DNA from: an uncultured Lachnospiraceae bacterium
GTDB lineage: Bacteria > Bacillota > Clostridia > Lachnospirales > Lachnospiraceae
Reading direction: 5' to 3'
Length of the DNA: 32,697 nucleotides
Assembly (NCBI GenBank): GCA_947177105.1
Contig: CAMWTF010000001.1
Span: forward strand, 1-32,697
Both the position numbers and the translations under genes were made by a program. The notes below the pieces were generated by a model. It saw nothing but the letters and a program-made list of their open reading frames with translations. It was not told the DNA's origin and ran no database searches. Positions 6,713 to 13,462 of this stretch are shown piece by piece (within the stretch, counting starts at the first letter, position 1; each line of letters begins with the position of its first letter).

Positions 6713-8485
6713 ATGGGCATTAGGATGAACAGTATCGTAGTTGATAATTTTAAATCATATGGAGATATTACAAGAGTTCCGATAATGAATCTAAGCGTAT
6801 TTATGGGTGCTAATAGCAGTGGCAAAAGTACGGCTTTGCAGCCTCTTCTTGCAATTAAGCAGACGGTGGAATGTAACAGTCCGGATATTGATTTGCTTTT
6901 ATCGGGAAAATATGTTGCCCTTGGAGACTTCGCGGATGTGATAAATGATAGGGACAAAGGGTATTTTGCGTTTGGCATTGCTGTGGTTGGTGAAGAACTC
7001 AGGGAAAATTATGGCGGAGACAATGCCACAGAAATAATGTGGAAATTTGATACAGAGGCGGAAAAAGATGCCTGCCTTTGTGAGGTGGCCTTTCAAATTT
7101 CAGGCAATATGATGAAATTAATCAGGGGCAGCGAGCACTCTTATAACATACAGGTTGACGGAAAACGGACCCCGCTGGTTGTCAAAATGAATAATTTAAC
7201 TCCACGAAGATTATATGTAGAGTATGATCGACAGTTTAATGATTTATTTTATTGCTTCATCAACGACATCTTGAGATGGGTCTATCCGGGCAAAAAAGGT
7301 GTTGTACTTCCCAAAGACGAAATGGCTTCAATATTGACCATAGAGAAAATGTATATTGAGATGATGAAAGGGGCCAGTAATAAAAGCAGTGCCAGAAATA
7401 AGGATGGGAATAGTATACAAAGGACAACAGAATTAGTGACGCGCATAATGGATGATCTAAAAAAATATTGTGATTACCAATTTGAGTACCATGCCAGCTT
7501 TTGGAGCATACCTCAAAACTTTAAAGAAAACATTTTGTTTAGTTGTATCTATAAACGAGATGATCTGGAAGAACTGATAGTTATATTGGATAAATATGAA
7601 AGATTAATAGAGGAATTTCCAGGCGGGCAATTTATTCAGGACTACGATTGTCAGGCGGAAGTTGATATCAGCACACTATACAGATTGGGCAATAAAGAGA
7701 AGGGATCAAGTGCAGAGTGTGATTTTATTTCAGACGCCTTTAGGTCATATAGAGAGATCTTCCATAAAATAATAGGTAAAATATTTTATGTAGGCCCGAT
7801 TAGGGAAAAACCACAGGGTTTATATAATGTTGGATTTGAAACGATTCCCAAATATGTTGGAACAACAGGAGCGTATTTTGCATCTGTTTTGTTAAGAGAA
7901 AACAAAAGTCGAAAATATATTCTGCCAAATAATGAATGTGAAGATATGAGCCTTTTGGAGGCATTGGATGAGTGGGCAGCCCACTTGAATGTTGCAAGTG
8001 AGATAGCGGTCGAAAAGAGTAATTCATTTGGGTTCAGTGTGTCTATTTCCAATACCCAGAGAAAGAAATCGGATATAATGAATGTAGGAATAGGAACGAG
8101 TCAGGTGTTGCCTGTTCTAATAACGGGATTGCTTTCCGAACCTGAAGAATATTTATTTTTTGAACAGCCGGAATTGCACCTGCACCCATATTCTCAAAGC
8201 CGATTGGCGGATTTCTTTGTGGAGTTAGTAAAACGGGGGCGGAAGATAACAGTTGAAACGCATAGTGAGTATTTTGTCTTAAGAATGAGATATCAGATAC
8301 TGGCAGGCAATATTAGTGAGAGGGATATCACAGTCAATTTCTTTCAGAACAAGGGGTGTACCCGGATTAGTCAGGGGAAACTATCAGAGTATGGTAACTT
8401 ACAGTATCCGGATGATTTCAGGGACGAGACACAAAAACTGTTGGATGATTTGATGAAGGCCGCACTGGAGAAAAGAGAGCAATAA
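6713..8485 (+). CDS. AAA-family ATPase, OLD/SMC-like (AAA15/DUF3696 type)
   Basis: The 590-aa protein has an N-terminal ABC/SMC-like ATPase start: a FKSYGD strand, then Walker A GANSSGKST at 32-40. A long AT-rich helical insert without recognised motifs covers roughly residues 90-340. The C-terminal half returns to the ATPase core, with GIGTSQVLPVL as signature-like segment, Walker B LFFEQPELHLHP near residues 480-491 and a THSEYF switch near 515. The tail has the YPDDFRDE stretch seen in DUF3696 proteins. No TOPRIM nuclease domain is visible, unlike true OLD proteins, so a separate effector is expected. The stop codon overlaps the next ATG by one base (TAATG), which couples translation to the 321-aa partner. 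Such ATPase-effector pairs are common in phage defence. The ATG at 6713 has AAGGAGG; ATG 6725 is an alternative. Confidence 0.85.
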   Translation: MGIRMNSIVVDNFKSYGDITRVPIMNLSVFMGANSSGKSTALQPLLAIKQTVECNSPDIDLLLSGKYVALGDFADVINDRDKGYFAFGIAVVGEELRENYGGDNATEIMWKFDTEAEKDACLCEVAFQISGNMMKLIRGSEHSYNIQVDGKRTPLVVKMNNLTPRRLYVEYDRQFNDLFYCFINDILRWVYPGKKGVVLPKDEMASILTIEKMYIEMMKGASNKSSARNKDGNSIQRTTELVTRIMDDLKKYCDYQFEYHASFWSIPQNFKENILFSCIYKRDDLEELIVILDKYERLIEEFPGGQFIQDYDCQAEVDISTLYRLGNKEKGSSAECDFISDAFRSYREIFHKIIGKIFYVGPIREKPQGLYNVGFETIPKYVGTTGAYFASVLLRENKSRKYILPNNECEDMSLLEALDEWAAHLNVASEIAVEKSNSFGFSVSISNTQRKKSDIMNVGIGTSQVLPVLITGLLSEPEEYLFFEQPELHLHPYSQSRLADFFVELVKRGRKITVETHSEYFVLRMRYQILAGNISERDITVNFFQNKGCTRISQGKLSEYGNLQYPDDFRDETQKLLDDLMKAALEKREQ

Positions 8486-9450
8486 TGGAATATGTATTAA
8501 TCGATCCGGATATGTTTATGCTTCAAAAGGAAGAAGAAGTGGTACAGAATATTGGCTTTTTCCGCAAGGTATCAGATTTATGCGATTCTGGTCGCATTTC
8601 GATTTGCTTATATAAAGAGATAATGGACTGCATAAATAATAGGTCAATTTATCCCTTCCCTATTGATATCAATAGGGTTAATGACAGGGGGCTTAAAGAA
8701 CAATTATTAGTTTTGAATAACTCCTTTACAACAGGTATAATAAATAATTATACAGAGATAGATATTGATAGTTGCAAAGGTCCACAAGAATTTACCACAG
8801 ATAGAAAGGATCTGGAAAAAAGTGATACTTACTATACATTTATAAATATGCTTTTGACACCATGCTATTCCACTCAAAATATTACAGAAAAGATATTGGT
8901 TGGTAAAAAGGCGGAGGGCATCAGGGAAGGGGAGGCGATTTCAATTTCCTGTGGCTGTGAAAATAAAGAATTCGGGAGAACCTACATATGGGTTTCCCCG
9001 GATGATTTGATGAGTGGTCAACAAAGAGCAGTAGAGAAATTACGCTCTATCTTGAAGGAGAAAAAGGAACTTTTTATTTCATCTCCCCAAACCATTAAAG
9101 GGGACCACCACAACCATATTCAAAGCACGGATTTTAACTGTTATGAGCAGCTTGCCGCAAAAAATAAAAGGGTTTTGAACTATCTGAGGTATTTTGGACT
9201 AAGCAAAATATATTTTAATGAATTCGCGCCAGATAAATCCCGTGAGACAGGAACCATTAAAATCACTAAAGTTGATAAGGGAACAGGCTCTGACATTGTC
9301 ACAGCATGGTTATTTGGATGTGATGAATTTCGCATCCTGGTGGAGTTGTATTTTCCTCGGGGAATCGGGGATGCACTGCAGGCATATTCTGATAATGGAG
9401 AATTATCAAGAATGAGAATGGAAGAACTAAAAACAGAATTAGTTTTGTGA
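8485..9450 (+). CDS. Unknown 321-aa protein coupled to the AAA ATPase, candidate effector
   Basis: I do not recognise the family. The protein starts MEYVLIDPDMFMLQKEEEV and continues into a helical stretch (VSDLCDSGRISICLYKEIMD), an arrangement that could be PIN-like because an Asp lies right after the first strand. Other notable segments are a His-rich GDHHNHIQSTDF near residue 210 and a C-terminal TGSDIVTAWLFGCDEF stretch near 270-285. There is no signal peptide or membrane segment. Its start overlaps the ATPase stop by one base, so the two are made together and probably form a complex. In analogous ATPase-effector pairs the second gene supplies nuclease or other toxic activity; that is an inference here. 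It is AT-rich compared with the downstream operon. Confidence 0.7.
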   Translation: MEYVLIDPDMFMLQKEEEVVQNIGFFRKVSDLCDSGRISICLYKEIMDCINNRSIYPFPIDINRVNDRGLKEQLLVLNNSFTTGIINNYTEIDIDSCKGPQEFTTDRKDLEKSDTYYTFINMLLTPCYSTQNITEKILVGKKAEGIREGEAISISCGCENKEFGRTYIWVSPDDLMSGQQRAVEKLRSILKEKKELFISSPQTIKGDHHNHIQSTDFNCYEQLAAKNKRVLNYLRYFGLSKIYFNEFAPDKSRETGTIKITKVDKGTGSDIVTAWLFGCDEFRILVELYFPRGIGDALQAYSDNGELSRMRMEELKTELVL

Positions 9451-9466
9451 CATCCATAAAAAGCCC

Positions 9467-9495
9467 TTGACAACGCTTTAGCGCACCACTATAAT
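9467..9495 (+). promoter_or_regulatory. Consensus sigma-A promoter of the 2-oxoacid:ferredoxin oxidoreductase operon
   Basis: TTGACA (9467-9472) and TATAAT (9490-9495) are separated by exactly 17 nt, a full consensus. It lies directly upstream of the T-box leader. Confidence 0.85.
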
Positions 9496-9502
9496 AAATT
9501 CA

Positions 9503-9730
9503 ATTGAGAAAGACTATGACGGAGACAGTACACATATCTCAAAGGTCACAGAGAGCCGCGGCAGCTGAGAGGCGGTGCGAGTAGGACATGTGGAACATCC
9601 CTCCCGAGTTGCAGCACCAAAACGCCGGTGGCGGCGTGAGTAGATGCTGACGGGTTTCTCCCGTGACAGAGAACGCATATGTTGGTATGTCGTAAATGGA
9701 TGAGATGTATTATAGCTTCTGCCGTTTACG
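9503..9730 (+). promoter_or_regulatory. T-box riboswitch leader, probable isoleucine specifier (ATC)
   Basis: The leader carries T-box hallmarks in order: AGAGAG (9550-9555) of the stem I K-turn region, GCTGAGAG at the distal loop, GTGGAAC followed by ATC (9597-9599) at the usual specifier position, GAGTTGCAGCA pairing with TGCTG, GTAG (9639-9642), and ACGGG/CCCGT of stem III (9650-9664). The antiterminator bulge is read as TGGT at 9683-9686 in TTGGTATGTCG; it is diverged from the usual AAGGTGGTACCGCG but keeps TGGTA. CGTAAATGG (9691-9699) can pair with CCGTTTACG (9722-9730). The class is controlled by uncharged tRNA, so downstream genes would be turned on by amino acid shortage. Reading CAT (His) one base earlier is possible but less consistent with other T-box layouts. 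Confidence 0.8.
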
Positions 9731-9760
9731 GTGGAAGCTGTCTTATAATAGGGGATAACC

Positions 9761-9802
9761 AGCCGGACACCAGCATTTAGCGGAGAATGTCCGGCTTTAT
9801 TT
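9761..9802 (+). terminator. Terminator of the T-box leader
   Basis: AGCCGGACA (9761-9769) and TGTCCGGCT (9788-9796) form a perfect 9-bp stem followed by TTATTT. A second small hairpin AGCTTC/GAAGCT (9714-9738) lies upstream and competes with the 9691/9722 helix. Confidence 0.75.
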
Positions 9803-9948
9803 AAGCGATGCAGCAGGTTTTACCAGAAGTTTAGCGTGGGCAGACTCCTATTATGAAGGAAAAAGTAAGGTCGAAGATCAAAGGTTTTCGACTGCCGATT
9901 ATGGCAATAAGCCGGGAAGTACCCGACTTTTGCGGGAAAGAGGTTACT

Positions 9949-10521
9949 ATGAGAGACACAATCGAGATCAGATGGCATGGCCGGGGCGGCCAGGGTGCCA
10001 AGACGGCGGCGCTGCTGCTGGCAGACGTGGCATTTAAGACGGGAAAGTATGTACAGGGGTTTCCGGAGTACGGTCCGGAGCGTATGGGTGCGCCCATAAC
10101 CGCCTACAACAGGCTCAGTGACAAGCCCATCACGATCCACTCCAATATCTATGATCCGGATCTGGTGGCGGTGGTGGATGACAGTCTGCTGGAGACCATT
10201 GATGTGACCCACGGGCTGAGTCCGGCGGGGGCTGTCATCATTAACAGCCAAAAGCCCAGGGAGGAGATTATTCCCCATCTGAGGGGCTATCAGGGCAGGG
10301 TGTATGTGATTGACGCCAGAGAGATTTCCGTGAAGGCATTGGGCAAATACTTCCCCAATTCTCCTATGCTGGCCGCCGTGGTGGCAGTCTCCGGCGTCAT
10401 GGAACCGGAGGTATTTTTGCAGGAGATGAAAGCGTCCTACCAGCACAAATTTGCCAAGAAGCCGGAAGTTATAGAGGGCAACATGAAAGCGTTGGAGTTG
10501 ACTTTCGAGGCGCTGAAGTAG
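9949..10521 (+). CDS. 2-oxoacid:ferredoxin oxidoreductase, gamma subunit
   Basis: The 190-aa protein has the gamma-domain signature RWHGRGGQGAKTAA at residues 7-20, then VQGFPEYGPERMGAP, as in PorG/VorC/KorC subunits. With the alpha, beta and delta subunits it forms an enzyme that interconverts a 2-oxoacid with acyl-CoA and CO2, using ferredoxin. The open frame reaches 9853, but the ATG at 9949 has AAAGAGG at proper spacing and matches the family N-terminus. It is the first gene after the T-box terminator, with a 146-nt gap that can form small hairpins (GTCGAA/TTCGAC; CGGG/CCCG). The T-box context points to branched-chain metabolism, not general pyruvate oxidation. Confidence 0.88.
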   Translation: MRDTIEIRWHGRGGQGAKTAALLLADVAFKTGKYVQGFPEYGPERMGAPITAYNRLSDKPITIHSNIYDPDLVAVVDDSLLETIDVTHGLSPAGAVIINSQKPREEIIPHLRGYQGRVYVIDAREISVKALGKYFPNSPMLAAVVAVSGVMEPEVFLQEMKASYQHKFAKKPEVIEGNMKALELTFEALK

Positions 10522-10527
10522 TACACA

Positions 10528-10620
10528 GGTGAAGCCGCGAAGGTACACGAGAGCGTCTTTCATGTGATCTTTTACGGATGAAAGACGTCTCTCCCATGTG
10601 TGTACCGAAGGGACTTCACC
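10528..10620 (+). other. Long inter-subunit hairpin between the gamma and delta genes
   Basis: Three nested inverted repeats form one long imperfect stem: GGTGAAG (10528-10534) with CTTCACC (10614-10620); GGTACAC (10542-10548) with GTGTACC (10600-10606); and GAGA-G-CGTCTTTCAT (10549-10563) with ATGAAAGACG-TCTC (10578-10591). The loop is about 14 nt. No T-run follows, so it is not a classical terminator. It could be an mRNA stability or processing element that sets subunit ratios, or a small inserted repeat. Confidence 0.7.
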
Positions 10621-10661
10621 CTTTAGTGCCATCGCGCAGCGATTTAAATTGGAGGATTCAT

Positions 10662-10958
10662 ATGAAAAGTACAGAGATCAATGAAAAGAGCCCTTGGCAG
10701 GATATTACAGAGGGCAACAAGATATTTGAACCGGCCACATCCCGGCACTTCTGCACAGGGGAGTGGCGCACTTCCACGCCGGTGTTTGACGAGGAGAAAT
10801 GCAAGCAGTGCCTGCTGTGTTTCCCGGTGTGCCCGGATTCCTCCATTCCGGTGAAGGATGGAAAGAGGGATGATTTTGACTACGACCACTGCAAGGGCTG
10901 CGGCATCTGCGCCAAGGTGTGCCCTTTCGGCGCTATCACAATGAAGGAGGGCAAATAA
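10662..10958 (+). CDS. 2-oxoacid:ferredoxin oxidoreductase, delta (ferredoxin-type) subunit
   Basis: The 98-aa protein carries two [4Fe-4S] motifs, CKQCLLCFPVCP and CKGCGICAKVCP, in its C-terminal half, after an N-terminal segment typical of PorD/VorD subunits (TGEWRTSTPVFDEEKC). It passes electrons between the catalytic beta subunit cluster and external ferredoxin. The ATG at 10662 has TTGGAGG upstream. A longer frame from 10578 begins inside the hairpin and lacks a ribosome binding site, so it is rejected. The stop codon abuts the alpha-subunit ATG with no gap. Confidence 0.9.
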   Translation: MKSTEINEKSPWQDITEGNKIFEPATSRHFCTGEWRTSTPVFDEEKCKQCLLCFPVCPDSSIPVKDGKRDDFDYDHCKGCGICAKVCPFGAITMKEGK

Positions 10959-12146
10959 ATGGCGATCAGAGAACGATTATCCGGCAATGAGGCGGTGGCC
11001 TATGCCATCAAGCAGATCAACCCGGACGTGATGCCCGCGTTCCCCATCACGCCCTCCACGGAGATTCCCCAGTATGTGGCCAACTATATTGCCAACGGGG
11101 ACATTGACACGGAATTTATTCATGTGGAAAGTGAGCACAGCGCCATGAGCGCCACTTTGGGGGCCAGCGCGGCGGGGGCCAGAGCCCTGACGGCCACCTC
11201 CTCCTGCGGCATGGCGCTGATGTGGGAGGAACTGTATGTGGCGGCATCGGACAGGCTGCCCATTGTGCTGGCGCTGGTAAACCGCGCCCTCACCGGCCCC
11301 ATCAATATCAATGCTGACCACTCCGACAGCATGGGAGCCAGGGACAGCGGATGGATTCAGATCTATGCGGAGTCCAACCAGGAGGTGTATGACAATTTTT
11401 TGCAGGCATTTCCCATTGCGGAAGACCCCAGGGTGCATCTGCCGGTGATGATCTGCCAGGACGGCTTTATCACCAGCCATGGCGTGGAGAATATTCTGCT
11501 GGTGGAGGATGAGAAGGTCAAGGATCTGGTGGGTGAGTATCATCCAGAACACTTCCTGTTAAACAGTAAAGAACCCATTGCCGTGGGTCCTTATGCGGTG
11601 TCCAACTACTATATGGAAACCAAGAGAGGCCAGCGGGAAGCCATGATCAACGCGAAAGAAGTGATCCTGGAATTGGCGGCAAAATTTGAGGAGATGACCG
11701 GCAGACACTATGGCTTCTTTGAGGAGTATGCCATGGAGGATGCGGAGTACGTGATTGTCATTATCGGTTCCGCTGCCGGCACCTGTAAGGCAGCTGTGGA
11801 CAAGATCCGCCAGACTGCCGGCAAAAAGGTGGGATTGTGTAAGATTCGAGTGTTCCGTCCTTTTCCCGAAGAGGAACTGGCGCAGGCTCTGAAAGATCGC
11901 AAGGCCATTGCCGTTCTGGACCGCAGCGAGATGTTCTCCGCCACCGGCGGCCCTCTGGGAGCAGAGGTGCGGGCAGCGCTGTATGGCGCAAAATCCCAGG
12001 CGGAAACAGTCAACTATCTCTATGGCCTGGGAGGCAGAGATATCACGGTGGAGGATTTTGAGAAGGTTTATGGGCGGCTGGAAGAGATCGCCCGGACTCA
12101 TGAGATCCCGGATATGTATGAGTATATCGGACTTCGCTCCAGATAA
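10959..12146 (+). CDS. 2-oxoacid:ferredoxin oxidoreductase, alpha subunit
   Basis: The 395-aa protein is the full length of PorA/VorA-type alpha subunits. It starts MAIRERLSGNEAVAYAIKQ and shows the pyrimidine-binding domain region (AFPITPSTEIPQ near residues 28-39, EHSAMSATLGASAAGARALTATSS) and the C-terminal transketolase-like domain (GLCKIRVFRPFPEEEL). It pairs with the beta subunit to bind thiamine diphosphate and the 2-oxoacid. It starts immediately after the delta stop, with AAGGAGG in the end of that gene. Substrate choice (pyruvate, 2-oxoisovalerate, 3-methyl-2-oxovalerate or 2-oxoglutarate) cannot be read with certainty; the isoleucine T-box favours a branched 2-oxoacid. Confidence 0.9.
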   Translation: MAIRERLSGNEAVAYAIKQINPDVMPAFPITPSTEIPQYVANYIANGDIDTEFIHVESEHSAMSATLGASAAGARALTATSSCGMALMWEELYVAASDRLPIVLALVNRALTGPININADHSDSMGARDSGWIQIYAESNQEVYDNFLQAFPIAEDPRVHLPVMICQDGFITSHGVENILLVEDEKVKDLVGEYHPEHFLLNSKEPIAVGPYAVSNYYMETKRGQREAMINAKEVILELAAKFEEMTGRHYGFFEEYAMEDAEYVIVIIGSAAGTCKAAVDKIRQTAGKKVGLCKIRVFRPFPEEELAQALKDRKAIAVLDRSEMFSATGGPLGAEVRAALYGAKSQAETVNYLYGLGGRDITVEDFEKVYGRLEEIARTHEIPDMYEYIGLRSR

Positions 12147-12174
12147 AAACAGATGGCAATTCTAAACAGTATCA

Positions 12175-12261
12175 CTCACTGCCAACGCCCAGAGAATTTG
12201 GGGACGCCAGAGCGGCAGCAAATTGCTCCTTGGGAAAGGCGTAAAAGGCGTAGAAAGTGAG
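12175..12261 (+). other. Structured gap between the alpha and beta genes
   Basis: CTCACT (12175-12180) pairs with AGTGAG (12256-12261) and ACGCC (12185-12189) with GGCGT (12247-12251), enclosing a CCCA/TGGG hairpin and AGCAA-A-TTGCT (12217-12227). There is no T-run. The beta-gene ribosome binding site (CGGAGGAAAC) lies just outside the stem. A role in processing or translation is inferred from position. Confidence 0.5.
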
Positions 12262-12288
12262 GAGGCAACACCCTAGTCGGAGGAAACA

Positions 12289-13227
12289 ATGGAAAAAACA
12301 TATAATTTCAAAGAAGTTATGAGTAAGGAGGAGCGTCTGGCTCCGGGACATAGAATGTGCGCCGGATGCGGCGGCACGGTGACGGTGCGGGCGGTGCTGC
12401 GCGCCCTGCGTCCCGAGGACAGGGCTGTGGTGGGCAATGCCACCGGATGCCTGGAGGTGTCCAGCTTCATGTATCCCTTCACAGCCTACGAGGACAGCTA
12501 TATTCACAATGCTTTTGAAAATGCGGGAGCTACCCTGTCGGGGGTGGAGACTGCTTACCGTGTACTGAAAAAGAAGGGCAAAATCGATGATACCTTCAAA
12601 TTTATCACCTTTGGCGGTGACGGCGGTACATATGACATTGGTTTCCAATCTCTGTCCGGCGCCATGGAGCGGGGACACGATATGGTGTATGTATGTTATG
12701 ACAACGGCGCCTACATGAACACAGGAACGCAGCGTTCTTCCGCTACTCCTCAGTATGCGGACACTACCACCACTCCTGCGGGAAAGGTCAGCGACGGCAA
12801 GGTACAGGTGCGCAAGGATCTGACTGCCATTATGGCCCAGCACCACATTCCCTATGCGGCCCAGACTACCTTTACCAGCAATTTCAAGGATCTGCATACC
12901 AAGGCGGAGCGCGCCATCTACACGCCGGGAGCGGCATTCCTGAACGTGATGTCTCCCTGCCCCAGAGGATGGGGATATGATCCTTCCGAGTTGATGACCA
13001 TCTGCAAGCTGGCTGTGGATACCTGTTACTGGCCCCTGTATGAAGTGATAGACGGCAAGTGGGTGCTGAATTACGTACCCAAGAAAAAGCTTCCTATCGA
13101 AGATTTTCTGCGCCCTCAGAAGCGCTTCAAGCATCTCTTCAAACCGGACAAGGAAGAGCTGCTGGCTCAGTTTCAAACAGAGGTGGACAGACAATGGGAA
13201 GCGCTGCGGAGACGCTGTGAACTATAA
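12289..13227 (+). CDS. 2-oxoacid:ferredoxin oxidoreductase, beta subunit
   Basis: The 312-aa protein contains the thiamine diphosphate motif GGDGGTYDIG (109-118) and NGAYMNTGTQRSSATP (139-154), diagnostic of PorB/VorB subunits. CAGC (C24, C27), TGC (C54) and SPCPRGW (C224) supply the four cysteines for the proximal [4Fe-4S] cluster. It catalyses decarboxylation or carboxylation of the 2-oxoacid together with the alpha subunit. The ATG at 12289 has CGGAGGAAAC upstream. It closes the T-box-controlled operon, and a strong hairpin terminator lies 150 nt downstream. Confidence 0.92.
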   Translation: MEKTYNFKEVMSKEERLAPGHRMCAGCGGTVTVRAVLRALRPEDRAVVGNATGCLEVSSFMYPFTAYEDSYIHNAFENAGATLSGVETAYRVLKKKGKIDDTFKFITFGGDGGTYDIGFQSLSGAMERGHDMVYVCYDNGAYMNTGTQRSSATPQYADTTTTPAGKVSDGKVQVRKDLTAIMAQHHIPYAAQTTFTSNFKDLHTKAERAIYTPGAAFLNVMSPCPRGWGYDPSELMTICKLAVDTCYWPLYEVIDGKWVLNYVPKKKLPIEDFLRPQKRFKHLFKPDKEELLAQFQTEVDRQWEALRRRCEL

Positions 13228-13353
13228 TATCCTGCAAGAATACGACTTGATGGCATCCCGCTGATTTACTGGCCAGAGAGTGAAAAAATTTTGTTGCAGC
13301 CAGAGTCCACGGATATCACAGATCTGCTTTGCAAGATGCTGGATATGCCTTAA
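13228..13353 (+). pseudogene. Possible protein-coding remnant after the beta subunit
   Basis: Right after the beta stop, in the same frame, there are about 41 codons open to a TAA at 13351-13353. They read like ordinary protein sequence (DGIPLIYWPESEKILLQPES near the middle) but have no start codon or ribosome binding site. It may be the tail of a deleted gene or chance. The family is not recognised. Confidence 0.25.
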
Positions 13354-13380
13354 GAGGATGCGGGCGGGCGCAAATTAATA

Positions 13381-13440
13381 GGAGCGTCTGGTAAATCATA
13401 GAGGAAGATCCTCTATGTCTGCCGGACGCTCCATATTTTT
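13381..13440 (+). terminator. Terminator of the oxidoreductase operon
   Basis: GGAGCGTCTGG (13381-13391) pairs with CCGGACGCTCC (13422-13432, one G-U), with an inner CATAGAGGA/TCCTCTATG stem, followed by ATATTTTT. It lies between convergent genes and may also slow transcription of the minus-strand ATPase gene. Confidence 0.85.
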
Positions 13441-13462
13441 ATACGAGAGTTAATCTATCGAT

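Noticed and set aside
9820..10632. 270-codon minus-strand frame opposite the gamma subunit gene
   Set aside because: It covers a well-supported plus-strand gene and regulatory gap; composition and lack of a start site mark it as a shadow.
10578..10661. Upstream in-frame start for the delta subunit
   Set aside because: The ATG lies inside the long hairpin without a ribosome binding site; ATG 10662 has TTGGAGG and the family's N-terminus.
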